Source: Arthrobacter sp. B6 (GTDB lineage: Bacteria; Actinomycetota; Actinomycetes; Actinomycetales; Micrococcaceae). Taken from it: a DNA stretch of 64,000 nucleotides. Position 1 is the stretch's first letter. Every line of letters starts with the position of its first letter. Shown here piece after piece: positions 54,912 through 63,551 of the stretch. Location of the stretch: assembly GCF_001663775.1 (NCBI RefSeq), contig NZ_KV467168.1:2545846-2609845 (forward strand). Reading direction: 5' to 3'. Under the pieces are notes generated by a model. The model was given only the letters and a program-made list of their open reading frames with translations, had not been told where the DNA came from and searched no databases. Position numbers and translations under genes: made by a program.

Positions 54912-55478
54912 ATGAGCAACCAGACCACGAAGCTTGTTCCCACCCCCGGGCAGACCGTCGGCCCGTTCTACGGCTATGCGCTCCCGTTCGAGAAGGACAG
55001 TGAACTCCTTGCCCCCGGCTCGCCGGGCTCCATCCGGCTCCAGGGCACCGTTTATGACGGCGCCGGCGAGACCGTTCCGGACGCGATCCTGGAAATCTGG
55101 CAGCCCGACGCCGACGGCAAGGTCGTCCAGAAGACCGGATCCCTGGTCCGCGACGGCTACACCTTCACTGGCTGGGGCCGCGGCGCCGTGGGCTATTCGG
55201 GAGTGTTTACCTTCACGACGGTCAACCCCGGGCCCATGTCACCCGGCGCGGCGGCGTTCATTTCTGTGGCCGTCTTTGCCCGCGGCCTGACGAACCGACT
55301 GTTCACCCGCATTTACCTGCCGGAGAACGAGGACGCCCTGGCCAAGGACCCGCTGCTGTCCTCCCTGGACCCGGGACGCCGCAGGACCCTGATCGCGCGC
55401 CGCGATACTGACGGCGGTCTGACCTGGGACATCCACCTGCAGGGTCCGGACGAGACAGTCTTCCTGGACTTCCGGTGA
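54912..55478 (+). CDS. pcaG: Protocatechuate 3,4-dioxygenase, alpha subunit
   Basis: 188 residues from ATG 54912, with GAGG upstream inside the end of pcaH; length is normal. TPGQTVGPFYGYALPF near residue 10 and DAILEIWQPDADGKV near 60 are intradiol family marks. The alpha subunit lacks the iron ligands and shapes the active site with PcaH. It starts 4 bp after the pcaH stop and overlaps pcaB by 4 bp. Confidence 0.96.
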   Translation: MSNQTTKLVPTPGQTVGPFYGYALPFEKDSELLAPGSPGSIRLQGTVYDGAGETVPDAILEIWQPDADGKVVQKTGSLVRDGYTFTGWGRGAVGYSGVFTFTTVNPGPMSPGAAAFISVAVFARGLTNRLFTRIYLPENEDALAKDPLLSSLDPGRRRTLIARRDTDGGLTWDIHLQGPDETVFLDFR

Positions 55479-57004
55479 ACGAGACCCCCGGCACGGCAGC
55501 GCCCGTCCACATCGGAAGCACCGCAGACGGCGACGTCGGCCTGTTAAGTCCCGTCTCGGCGTCGCCCCTGGTGGCGGCGCTGACGGGGGACCGCGCGGTG
55601 CTGGCGGCGATCCTCGCCGTCGAGGCCGGCTGGGCCGCCGTGCTGGAGAAGGCGGACCTGGCGCCTGCCGGTTCCGCCGCCGTCGTGGCCTCCGCCGCTG
55701 AGGCAGGCCGTTACGACCTCGCAGATATCGCACGCCGGGCCCAGGGCGGTGGCAACCCGGTGATCCCGCTCCTGGCCGACCTGCGGAAGCAGGTCCAGGC
55801 GAGGGACACCGCCAACGTTGGCGCCGTGAAGGCGGTGCACACGTCACTGACCAGCCAGGACGTGCTGGATACCGCCCTGATGCTGGTGGCCCGCAACACC
55901 GTTGAGGCGCTGTTGGCGGACCTGAAAACTACGACGGCGGCGCTTGCCGGTTTGGCAGACCGGCATGCGGACACGCTGTGCGTCGGCAGGAGCCTGGCCC
56001 GGCACTCGCTTCCGTTCACCTTCGGGCTCCGCGCCGCGCAGTGGTTCCACGGCGTGGCGGCGGCCGGCCGGCAGTTGGAGCGGTTGGAGCTGCCGGTACA
56101 GTTCGGCGGAGCGGCGGGCACCTCGGCAGCGGGAACCTTGCTGACCTCCGGGACGGCGTACACCCCCTTTGACCTGGCGGATTCGCTGGCCGCGCAGCTG
56201 GGCCTGGCCGCGGTGCCCGCGCCGTGGCACACCAACCGTTTGGCCATCACGTCGCTCGGGCATGCACTGGCCTCGGTGCTTGACGCCTACGGCAAGGTCG
56301 CCGCCGATGTCCTGTTCCTTAGCCGGCCGGAGGTGGCAGAGCTGGCCGAGCCTCGGGCGGCGGGGCGGGGCGTGTCCTCGGCCATGCCGCAGAAGCAGAA
56401 CCCAGTATTGTCGGTCCTGGTCCGCAGTGCCGCCCTCCAGGCACCGCAGCTCGCTGCCCAGCTGCATCTGGCCGCCGCCAACTTCAACGACGAACGTCCC
56501 GACGGCGCCTGGCACACGGAATGGCCTGCCCTCTGCGGCCTGCTCCGTCTTGCCCTGGCCGCCGCCGGCCACGCGAAGGAACTGGCCGAAGGCCTGCAGG
56601 TTTTCCCCGATGCCATGCGCCGCAACCTGGACCTCGCCGGTCCGCTGCTGATGGCCGAAGGGGTAGGCGCCGCCGTTGCTCCGCTCTTGGAGGACAAGGA
56701 CGGTGCCACCGGCAAGCAGCAGCTGCAGGTTGTGGTGGACCGGACGCTTGCGGCGCCGGCCGCGGAACAGGCAGGCACGTACCGGCGGCTGCTCCGCGAA
56801 GCCGTGCCGGTTGGCCAGCTGACTGATCTCCGTCTGGACCAGCTCCTGGATCCGGCCAGCTACCTGGGCCAGGCCGCTGAGATCTCCCGGCGCATCCTCG
56901 CTGCGTTTCCGGACTTTGCACTGCCCGCATCGCATTCTTCAGCCGACATCGATCCAGCTCCCACCGACGCGAACGGAGCCAAACCGTGGCTAAACCGACC
57001 CTGA
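55475..57004 (+). CDS. pcaB: 3-Carboxy-cis,cis-muconate cycloisomerase
   Basis: 509 residues from GTG 55475, overlapping the pcaG stop (GTGA). It belongs to the fumarase/aspartase superfamily, with the signature SSAMPQKQNPV near 305 and TSLTSQDVLDTALML near 125. It turns 3-carboxymuconate into 4-carboxymuconolactone. Compared with the usual about 450 residues it is slightly long at the C-terminus. It overlaps pcaD by 19 bp. Confidence 0.95.
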   Translation: MNETPGTAAPVHIGSTADGDVGLLSPVSASPLVAALTGDRAVLAAILAVEAGWAAVLEKADLAPAGSAAVVASAAEAGRYDLADIARRAQGGGNPVIPLLADLRKQVQARDTANVGAVKAVHTSLTSQDVLDTALMLVARNTVEALLADLKTTTAALAGLADRHADTLCVGRSLARHSLPFTFGLRAAQWFHGVAAAGRQLERLELPVQFGGAAGTSAAGTLLTSGTAYTPFDLADSLAAQLGLAAVPAPWHTNRLAITSLGHALASVLDAYGKVAADVLFLSRPEVAELAEPRAAGRGVSSAMPQKQNPVLSVLVRSAALQAPQLAAQLHLAAANFNDERPDGAWHTEWPALCGLLRLALAAAGHAKELAEGLQVFPDAMRRNLDLAGPLLMAEGVGAAVAPLLEDKDGATGKQQLQVVVDRTLAAPAAEQAGTYRRLLREAVPVGQLTDLRLDQLLDPASYLGQAAEISRRILAAFPDFALPASHSSADIDPAPTDANGAKPWLNRP

Positions 57005-57804
57005 AGGCAGTGCTGCTTTCCCCCCAGCGCCCGCTGGGGGACAGGCCCCTGCTGGTGGCCGGACCGTCCCTGGGCACATCCACCCTCCTATGGACCGACG
57101 CGGCAACAGCGCTGGGCACGGACTATGACGTGGTGGCCTGGGACCTGCCCGGCCACGGTGTCTCGCCGGCGGCCACCGAACCCTTTGACGTGGCCGACCT
57201 CGCCGACGCCGTAGTGGAACTCGTTGACTCCATTGCACCCGGGGCGGCTTTCCACTACGCCGGGGTTTCGCTCGGCGGCGCCACCGGCCTGCAGCTGGGG
57301 ATCAAGCACGGCGTACGCCTCAAGAGCCTCTCGGTCCAGTGCAGCGGCGCCAAGCTGGGCACTCCGGAGGGCTGGCTGGAACGCGCGGAAACGGTCCGCA
57401 CCCAGGGCACCCCTGTGATGATCCAGGGCTCCGCCCAGCGCTGGTTCGCGCCGGGCTTCATGGACCGCGAACCTGCGCGGAGCAGCCGCCTCCTGCACGC
57501 CCTCCGCGACGCAGACCGCTTCAGCTACGCCTACTGCTGCGAGGCCCTGGCATCCTTTGATGTCCGCGGCGACCTCGGCAGCATCAGGGTGCCCACGCAG
57601 GCGCTGGCCGGGGCGGAGGACACTGTTGCGCCGCCGTCGTTTGCTGAAGAAGTGGCGGCAGGCATCACCGCCGGCGGGGGAACCGCCAGCGCCGTGACGC
57701 TGGGCGGGGTGGCGCACCTGGCCCCGTTTGAGGCCCCCGGGCACGTGGCTGAACTGCTCCGGAACCTCATTTCCTGGAGCGAATCCCACGGGGCAGCCAA
57801 ATGA
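56986..57804 (+). CDS. pcaD: 3-Oxoadipate enol-lactonase
   Basis: 272 residues from GTG 56986, alpha/beta hydrolase fold. The nucleophile is in YAGVSLGGATG near residue 94, with the acid Asp in AGAEDTVAPPS near 210 and the His in GVAHLAPFE near 245. It hydrolyses 3-oxoadipate enol-lactone to 3-oxoadipate. In many actinobacteria pcaD and pcaC are fused (PcaL); here they are separate genes that overlap by 4 bp. Confidence 0.94.
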   Translation: MAKPTLKAVLLSPQRPLGDRPLLVAGPSLGTSTLLWTDAATALGTDYDVVAWDLPGHGVSPAATEPFDVADLADAVVELVDSIAPGAAFHYAGVSLGGATGLQLGIKHGVRLKSLSVQCSGAKLGTPEGWLERAETVRTQGTPVMIQGSAQRWFAPGFMDREPARSSRLLHALRDADRFSYAYCCEALASFDVRGDLGSIRVPTQALAGAEDTVAPPSFAEEVAAGITAGGGTASAVTLGGVAHLAPFEAPGHVAELLRNLISWSESHGAAK

Positions 57805-58253
57805 ACGGGCTTCCGGGCACGGAGCGGAACGGCGTCGTCCAGCCGGACGCAACCAGCCAGGAGATCTACGACGGCGGCATGGTGGTCCGCCGCGAAGTGC
57901 TGGGGGCCGCACACGTGGACCGGGCCAACGCCACCAAGGACGAATTCACTGAAGACTTCCAGGACATGATCACGCGGATCGCGTGGGGTGGCATCTGGAC
58001 CCGCCCGGGCCTCACGCGGCAGATGCGCTCTGCCGTAACCATCACCGCCATGGTGGCCCACGGGCACTGGGATGAACTGGCAATGCACCTCCGCGCCGCC
58101 ATCACCAACGGTCTGAGCAGGGACGAAATCAAGGAAATCCTGCTCCAGACCGCGATTTACTGCGGAGTTCCCTCCGCCAACACAGCATTCAAGACCGCCC
58201 AGCAGGTGTTCCGCGACATGGACAGCACCGTAACGGACACCCCGCCCAACTAG
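57801..58253 (+). CDS. pcaC: 4-Carboxymuconolactone decarboxylase
   Basis: 150 residues, AhpD/CMD fold, with MITRIAWGGIWTRPGL near 55 and ITAMVAHGHWDELAMHL near 80. It removes CO2 from 4-carboxymuconolactone to give the enol-lactone for PcaD. The ATG overlaps the pcaD stop (ATGA). The last nine bases of the gene, including its TAG stop, are part of the left arm of inverted repeat B. Confidence 0.95.
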   Translation: MNGLPGTERNGVVQPDATSQEIYDGGMVVRREVLGAAHVDRANATKDEFTEDFQDMITRIAWGGIWTRPGLTRQMRSAVTITAMVAHGHWDELAMHLRAAITNGLSRDEIKEILLQTAIYCGVPSANTAFKTAQQVFRDMDSTVTDTPPN

Positions 58254-58310
58254 GTAGCAGCAGATGTCGTTTTGAGCCCCCATAACGACATCAGCTGCTA
58301 CCTAGTTGGG
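58245..58310. repeat. Long inverted repeat, element B (30-bp arms, 28 paired)
   Basis: Bases 58245-58274 pair with 58281-58310 (two mismatches) around a 6-nt AGCCCC loop. It is a second copy of element A at 20253-20316. The left arm includes the pcaC stop codon, and pcaF starts 24 bp after the right arm. Confidence 0.95.
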
Positions 58311-58334
58311 GCCCCACAGAATCAGAGGAGCATT

Positions 58335-59534
58335 ATGAATCAGGCTTTTGTGTACGACGCCGTTCGCACACCGTTCGGTAAGTTCGGGTCCGGCCTCGCG
58401 GGGGTCCGTCCGGATGACCTGGCCGCGCACGTGATCACGGAGTCCGTGAAGCGGGCGCCCGGGCTGGATCCCGAGCGGATCGATGAGGTGGTGTTCGGCA
58501 ACGCCAACGGCGCGGGTGAGGAGAACCGGAACATCGCCCGGATGGGCACGCTGCTGGCCGGTTTGCCGGTGTCGATTCCGGGCACCACGGTGAACCGGCT
58601 CTGCGGGTCGTCTTTGGATGCGGCGATTATCGCCTCGCGCCAGATCAACGCCGGGGATGCGGACGTGATGCTGGTGGGCGGCGCGGAGTCGATGTCCCGT
58701 GCCCCGTGGGTGCTGCCCAAGACGGAGAAGCCTTACCCGGCCGGCGACATGACCCTGGCGTCGACCACGCTGGGCTGGCGCCTGGTAAACAAGGCGATGC
58801 CGAAGGACTGGACGATTTCCCTGGGCGAGGCCACGGAGCGGCTCCGGGAGAAGTACGGCGTCACGCGTGAGCAGCAGGATGAATTCGCGGCGAGTTCCCA
58901 CAACCTCTCCGCGGCCGCCTGGGACGAGGGCTTCTACGACAACCTGGTGGCGCCGGTGCCGGGGACGGATCTGGTCCGGGACGAAGGGATCCGGGCCGGT
59001 TCCTCGGCGGAGAAGCTCGCGGGGCTCAAGACGGTCTTCCGGACCGAAAACGGCACGGTCACCGCGGGAAATGCTTCGCCGTTGTCCGACGGCGCCTCCG
59101 CGGCCTGGATCGGCTCCGAGGCTGCCGTCGGGCTGCTGGGGCTGGAGCCCCTGGCACGGATTGCCGGGCGCGGCGCGCACGGCAACGATCCCCAGTACTT
59201 CGGCTACGCCCCGGTGGAGGCGGCGAACAAGGCCCTCGCGAAGGCGGGCATCGGCTGGGACCAGGTCGGCGCCGTCGAACTTAACGAAGCGTTCGCCGCG
59301 CAGTCCCTGGCCTGCATCAACGCCTGGGGCATCGACCCCTCGATCGTGAACCGGCACGGCGGCGCCATCGCGATGGGCCACCCGCTCGGCGCGTCCGGTA
59401 CCCGGATCCTGGGCACCCTTGCCCGGTCGCTGCAGGCTTCCGGTGAGCGCTGGGGCGTCGCGGCGATCTGCATCGGCGTCGGGCAGGGGTTGGCAGTGGT
59501 GCTGGAGAACGTCTCTGCCGGAGCGAAGGGTTAG
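58335..59534 (+). CDS. pcaF: 3-Oxoadipyl-CoA / acetyl-CoA acyltransferase (thiolase)
   Basis: 399 residues from ATG 58335, with AGAGGAG upstream. The nucleophile Cys90 is in TVNRLCGSSLDA, and the C-terminal NRHGGAIAMGHPLGASG (His) and AICIGVGQGLAV (Cys) complete the thiolase site. It splits 3-oxoadipyl-CoA with CoA into succinyl-CoA and acetyl-CoA. It follows element B, so it may be less strongly coupled to pcaHGBDC than those genes are to each other. Confidence 0.95.
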   Translation: MNQAFVYDAVRTPFGKFGSGLAGVRPDDLAAHVITESVKRAPGLDPERIDEVVFGNANGAGEENRNIARMGTLLAGLPVSIPGTTVNRLCGSSLDAAIIASRQINAGDADVMLVGGAESMSRAPWVLPKTEKPYPAGDMTLASTTLGWRLVNKAMPKDWTISLGEATERLREKYGVTREQQDEFAASSHNLSAAAWDEGFYDNLVAPVPGTDLVRDEGIRAGSSAEKLAGLKTVFRTENGTVTAGNASPLSDGASAAWIGSEAAVGLLGLEPLARIAGRGAHGNDPQYFGYAPVEAANKALAKAGIGWDQVGAVELNEAFAAQSLACINAWGIDPSIVNRHGGAIAMGHPLGASGTRILGTLARSLQASGERWGVAAICIGVGQGLAVVLENVSAGAKG

Positions 59535-59538
59535 GAAC

Positions 59539-60198
59539 ATGCTGAATTTTGTAGACACGGTGGCAGATGCCGTCGCCGGGATCCGGGACGGTTCCACCGT
59601 GATGATCGGCGGGTTCGGCAACGCCGGGCAGCCGTTCGAGCTGATCGATGCGCTGATGGACTGCGGCGCCACGGACCTGACGGTGGTGAACAACAATGCC
59701 GGCCAGGGCGATCAGGGCCTGGCGTTGCTGATCAAGGAAGGACGGGTGAAGAAGATGATCTGCTCGTTCCCGCGGCAGTCGGACTCCTGGCACTTCGACG
59801 CCAAGTACAAGGCCGGGGAGATCGAGCTGGAACTGGTGCCGCAGGGCAACCTGGCCGAACGGATCCGCGCGGCCGGGGCCGGGATCGGCGGGTTCTTCAC
59901 CCCCACCGGGTACGGCACCATGCTGGCCGAGGGCAAGGAAACCCGGATCATCGACGGCCGCGGCCAGGTGTTTGAGACCCCCATTCACGCCGACGTCGCA
60001 CTGATCAAGGCGCTGAAGGCCGACGGCAAGGGCAACCTCGTCTACCGCAAGACCGCCCGGAACTTCGGCCCCATCATGGCCGCCGCCGCGAAGCACACCA
60101 TCGTCCAGGTCTCCGAGGTCGTGCCCACCGGGGGATTGGACCCGGAGACTGTGGTCACCCCGGGAATCTACGTCAACAAGATTGTGAAGGTGGCCTGA
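59539..60198 (+). CDS. pcaI: 3-Oxoadipate CoA-transferase, subunit A
   Basis: 219 residues from ATG 59539, 4 bp after pcaF. The glycine-rich VMIGGFGNAGQPFELIDAL near 20 is the subunit A signature. With PcaJ it moves CoA from succinyl-CoA to 3-oxoadipate. Its stop overlaps the pcaJ start region (1-bp gap), as for a typical coupled pair. Confidence 0.95.
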   Translation: MLNFVDTVADAVAGIRDGSTVMIGGFGNAGQPFELIDALMDCGATDLTVVNNNAGQGDQGLALLIKEGRVKKMICSFPRQSDSWHFDAKYKAGEIELELVPQGNLAERIRAAGAGIGGFFTPTGYGTMLAEGKETRIIDGRGQVFETPIHADVALIKALKADGKGNLVYRKTARNFGPIMAAAAKHTIVQVSEVVPTGGLDPETVVTPGIYVNKIVKVA

Positions 60199-60199
60199 G

Positions 60200-60904
60200 A
60201 TGGGCGCACAGACCAACAGCCAGGCCGGCAGCCGGGCCAGCCTCCAGACCAGCAACAAGGCGCTGGGCCGGGATGACCTCGCCCGGCTCGTGGCACGGGA
60301 CATCAAGCCGGGCTCGTTCGTGAACCTGGGGATCGGCCAGCCCACCCTGGTATCCAACTACCTCACCGCGGACCAGGACATCACCCTGCACACCGAGAAC
60401 GGCATGCTGGGCATGGGTCCGGAAGCCCAGGGCGACGAAATTGACGGCGACCTCATCAACGCCGGCAAGATCCCCGTCACCGAACTCCCGGGAGCGTCCT
60501 ACTTCCACCATGCCGACTCGTTTGCGATCATGCGCGGCGGGCACCTGGACATCTGCGTTCTCGGCGCGTTCCAGGTGTCCGCCACCGGTGACCTCGCCAA
60601 CTGGCACACCGGTGCACCTGGCGCCATCCCCGCTGTGGGTGGTGCGATGGACCTCGCCACCGGCGCCAAGGACGTGTTTGTGATGATGACGCTCCTGACC
60701 CGCGAAGGCGCCTCCAAGATCGTGGAGACCTGCACCTACCCGCTCACCGGCGTCGGCTGCGTCACCCGCGTCTACACCGACAAAGCAGTGTTCCTCACCG
60801 GCCCCGACGGCGTCCAGGTCCGCGAAACCTTCGGCTGCACGCTCGAGGAGCTCCAGGAACTGGTGCCCGTCCCGCTCACCGCAGCCCCCGCCGTCGCCCC
60901 CTGA
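60200..60904 (+). CDS. pcaJ: 3-Oxoadipate CoA-transferase, subunit B
   Basis: 234 residues from ATG 60200. The catalytic Glu66 is in LHTENGMLGMGP, and the VNLGIGQPTLVSNYL block is near 41. It forms the active site with PcaI. The N-terminal 20 residues are Gln/Ser-rich and slightly longer than usual. Inverted repeat C begins 11 bp after the stop. Confidence 0.95.
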   Translation: MGAQTNSQAGSRASLQTSNKALGRDDLARLVARDIKPGSFVNLGIGQPTLVSNYLTADQDITLHTENGMLGMGPEAQGDEIDGDLINAGKIPVTELPGASYFHHADSFAIMRGGHLDICVLGAFQVSATGDLANWHTGAPGAIPAVGGAMDLATGAKDVFVMMTLLTREGASKIVETCTYPLTGVGCVTRVYTDKAVFLTGPDGVQVRETFGCTLEELQELVPVPLTAAPAVAP

Positions 60905-60915
60905 CCCCCGCTTCT

Positions 60916-60980
60916 GCGCGAACGTACACTTGGGGCCCCTTGCGAGTCGCGTTTTTGGGGCCACAAGTGTACGTTCGCGC
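60916..60980. repeat. Long inverted repeat, element C (24-bp arms, 23 paired)
   Basis: Bases 60916-60939 pair with 60957-60980 with one mismatch, around a 17-nt loop that contains TCGCGTTTTT. It lies between pcaJ and pcaR. Its outer ends (GCGCGAAC and GTTCGCGC) and its loop sequence recur in element D, while the inner stem differs. Confidence 0.93.
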
Positions 60981-60998
60981 CAAATAGGATTGGTAACC

Positions 60999-61808
60999 AT
61001 GACCCACGCACCAGCAGACACGCAGGCCGCTCCGCAGGCGGGCGACCAGTACGTGCAGTCGCTGGCGCGGGGGCTGGCCGTGATCCGTGCCTTCGATACG
61101 GACCACCCCCTGATGACCCTCACGGAAGTCGCGGCCCGCACAGGCCTGACCCGGGCCACTGCCCGGCGCTTCCTGCACACGCTGGTGGAACTGGGCTACG
61201 TCCGTACCGACGGAAAGACGTTCGCGCTGACGGCCAAGGTGCTCCAGCTCGGCTACGCCTACCTCTCTGGCCTGTCGCTCCCGCAGCTGGCCCAGCCTCA
61301 CCTCGAGGAACTGTCACTGAAGCTGGGCGAGTCCACCTCCGCCGCGGTGCTGGACGGTACCGACATCGCCTACATCGCCCGGGTGACCACCCGCCGGATC
61401 ATGAACGTAGGCATCACTGTCGGCACCCGCTTCCCGGCGTATGCCACCTCAATGGGCAGGGTGTTGCTTGCCGCCCTTCCGCCAGCCGAACTTGAGGCCT
61501 ACCTCGCCGCCGCGGAGATCAAGCCGCTGACGCCCCGGGCGCTCGGGACTGTCCGGGAACTGCTCGCTGTCCTTGAGAAAGTCCGGGCCCAGGGCTGGTG
61601 CCTGCTGGACCAGGAGCTGGAGCTTGGGCTGATGTCCGTGGCCGCTCCGGTCCATGACGGACCCAAGGTGGTAGCGGCCGTGAACGTCTCCCTGCAGGCC
61701 CAGTCCGTCGCGGCCCAGCCGGACCCGGAAGCGTACCTGGCCGCGGTGGCAAAGGAAATCGTTGCGACGGCGGAACTCACCTCCGCGGACCTGAGCGCAC
61801 GGGGTTAG
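60999..61808 (+). CDS. pcaR: IclR family regulator of the pca genes
   Basis: 269 residues from ATG 60999. The N-terminal winged helix covers about 22-85 (SLARGLAVIRAFDTDHPLMTL, ARTGLTRATARRFLHTL), and the C-terminal IclR effector domain has TVGTRFPAYATSMGRVLLA near 150. IclR proteins of this type (PcaR, PcaU, PobR) activate pca genes with 3-oxoadipate or protocatechuate. TAGGAT eight bases before the ATG suggests a leaderless mRNA. It is in the same direction as the pca genes and is flanked by inverted repeats C and D. Confidence 0.93.
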   Translation: MTHAPADTQAAPQAGDQYVQSLARGLAVIRAFDTDHPLMTLTEVAARTGLTRATARRFLHTLVELGYVRTDGKTFALTAKVLQLGYAYLSGLSLPQLAQPHLEELSLKLGESTSAAVLDGTDIAYIARVTTRRIMNVGITVGTRFPAYATSMGRVLLAALPPAELEAYLAAAEIKPLTPRALGTVRELLAVLEKVRAQGWCLLDQELELGLMSVAAPVHDGPKVVAAVNVSLQAQSVAAQPDPEAYLAAVAKEIVATAELTSADLSARG

Positions 61809-61809
61809 C

Positions 61810-61872
61810 GCGCGAACTGGCAGTAAATGCCCCCAAAACGCGAATCCGGGGGAATTAGCTGCCAGTTTACGC
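61810..61872. repeat. Long inverted repeat, element D (25-bp arms, 20 paired)
   Basis: Bases 61810-61834 pair with 61848-61872 (five mismatches) around a 13-nt loop. It starts 1 bp after the pcaR stop. Read on the minus strand, its TGCG...AAC start, TCGCGTTTTGGGGG loop side and GTTCGCGC end align with element C, with a different inner stem. Confidence 0.88.
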
Positions 61873-61992
61873 AGGGGGTCATAGACTCTAGCCAACTACG
61901 TGCAGCAGTGCCGCTCCGCGAAGTTCCTGCCGGTCACCGGATGGGCACGGATCCTGAGGCGCTGCCGCACTCGTTTGCGAGGGGAGTGGCGG

Positions 61993-63231
61993 GTGAAACT
62001 GGGCATACCGCGGGAACGCCATGAGGGTGAACGGCGCGTGGCCGGCACCCCGGAAACGGTCAAGCAACTCACAGGACTGGGCCTGGACGTGATCGTCGAG
62101 GCAGGAGCCGGCGATGCGTCCGGACACAGTGACCACGAATACGTACATGCCGGCGCCAACGTAGTCCCGGTTCTGGTCCCGGCCGACCTGGACATCCTCG
62201 CCCACGTCCGACCGCTGGATCCGGCAGTGGCCGCTTCGCTGAAACCCGGCGCGGTTACGGTGGGCCTGGCCTCGCCGTCGTCCGAGCTTGCCACCGTCCA
62301 GGCGCTCGCTGACTGCGGCGTCACCTCCTTCGCCCTCGAGCTGGTTCCCCGCATCTCCCGTGCCCAGTCCATGGACGCGCTCAGTTCCCAGGCCCTGGTG
62401 GCCGGCTACCGCTGCGTGCTGGAGGCCGCCATCCGCTTGCCGCGGTTCTTCCCCCTCTACATGACGGCCGCCGGAACGGTTCCGCCGGCCCGGGTGCTGG
62501 TGCTCGGGGCGGGCGTTGCCGGGCTGCAGGCCATCGGCACCGCCAAACGGCTCGGAGCCCGCGTCTCCGCCAACGACATCCGTCCCGCGTCCGCCGATGA
62601 GGTCGCGTCGATGGGAGGCACGTTCGTCAGGCTGGACCTCGAAACCGCAGAAGCCTCCGGCGGCTACGCCCGGGAACTCAGCGCCGACCGTGGCGCCCTG
62701 CAGCGTGAGCTTCTCGCGCCGCATGTGGCCCAGGCGGACGTTCTGATTACGACGGCGGCCGTCCCCGGCAGGCACGCGCCGCTCCTGGTGAGCCGCCAGA
62801 TGGTGCAGGCCATGCGGCCAGGTTCGGTCGTCGTCGACCTCGCCGCGGAGTCCGGCGGCAACGTGGAGGGTTCGGTTCCCGGCGTGGACATTCTGGTGCC
62901 CACCGCGGACGGGCAGGGGCATGTCACCTTGGTGGGGCTGAAGGATGCGCCCTCGGCGATGGCCTCGGACGCGTCCCGGCTGTACGCCAAGAACGTGGCC
63001 AACCTGCTGGCCCTGATTGCCCGGGACGGCGTGATCGCCCCCGATTTCGACGACGAGGTGGTGGCCGGTGCGTGCCTCACGCACGACGGCGCGGTGCGGC
63101 ACCTGCCCACGGCGGAGGCACTCGCCGGACTCATCCCGGCTCCGCCGGACCATTCGCCCACGGTCCAAAACGATACGGTCCACAACGAAGGCGTCCGCAG
63201 TGAAGGCGTCCGCAGCGAAGGGGGAACCTGA
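61993..63231 (+). CDS. pntAA: NAD(P) transhydrogenase alpha subunit, part 1 (NAD(H)-binding)
   Basis: 412 residues from GTG 61993, with GAGGGGAG upstream. It starts VKLGIPRERHEGERRVAGTP, the usual PntA start, and the NAD-binding Rossmann motif VLVLGAGVAGLQAIGTAKRL lies near 170. The soluble domain I faces the cytoplasm and passes hydride from NADH to NADP+ together with PntB. The last 15 residues contain a small direct repeat (EGVRSEGVRSEG). It overlaps pntAB (TGATG). Confidence 0.94.
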   Translation: MKLGIPRERHEGERRVAGTPETVKQLTGLGLDVIVEAGAGDASGHSDHEYVHAGANVVPVLVPADLDILAHVRPLDPAVAASLKPGAVTVGLASPSSELATVQALADCGVTSFALELVPRISRAQSMDALSSQALVAGYRCVLEAAIRLPRFFPLYMTAAGTVPPARVLVLGAGVAGLQAIGTAKRLGARVSANDIRPASADEVASMGGTFVRLDLETAEASGGYARELSADRGALQRELLAPHVAQADVLITTAAVPGRHAPLLVSRQMVQAMRPGSVVVDLAAESGGNVEGSVPGVDILVPTADGQGHVTLVGLKDAPSAMASDASRLYAKNVANLLALIARDGVIAPDFDDEVVAGACLTHDGAVRHLPTAEALAGLIPAPPDHSPTVQNDTVHNEGVRSEGVRSEGGT

Positions 63232-63551
63232 TGGACGGCATGAGCCTGCTGACCATCACCGTACTGGCCATCTTTGTAGGCTTCGAAGTGGTCTCCAAGG
63301 TCTCCAGCACCCTGCACACACCGCTGATGTCAGGGGCGAACGCCATCCACGGCATCATCCTGGTGGGCGCCATCATCGTTGCGGGCCAGGCCGCCGAACC
63401 CTTGATCCTTGCAGTGGCGCTGCTGGCCGTGGTGCTGGCTACCGCCAACCTCGTGGGAGGCTTTGTGGTCACCGACCGGATGCTGCACATGTTCCATGGC
63501 CGTAAGGAAACCGGCCGCAAGGACGCCGCGGCCACGGAGGACGGAAAATGA
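63231..63551 (+). CDS. pntAB: NAD(P) transhydrogenase alpha subunit, part 2 (membrane)
   Basis: 106 residues with three membrane segments (LLTITVLAIFVGFEVVSKVS, INGIILVGAIIV-like, and VALLAVVLATANLVGGFVVT), then a charged tail. It supplies part of the proton channel. ATG 63231 overlaps the pntAA stop; ATG 63240 is possible. Splitting of the alpha subunit in two genes is common in actinobacteria. Confidence 0.93.
   Translation: MDGMSLLTITVLAIFVGFEVVSKVSSTLHTPLMSGANAIHGIILVGAIIVAGQAAEPLILAVALLAVVLATANLVGGFVVTDRMLHMFHGRKETGRKDAAATEDGK

Noticed and set aside
54032-58253. A fused pcaL (pcaD-pcaC) gene as in other actinobacteria
   Set aside because: pcaD ends with its own stop and pcaC starts with an overlapping ATG; they are separate genes.
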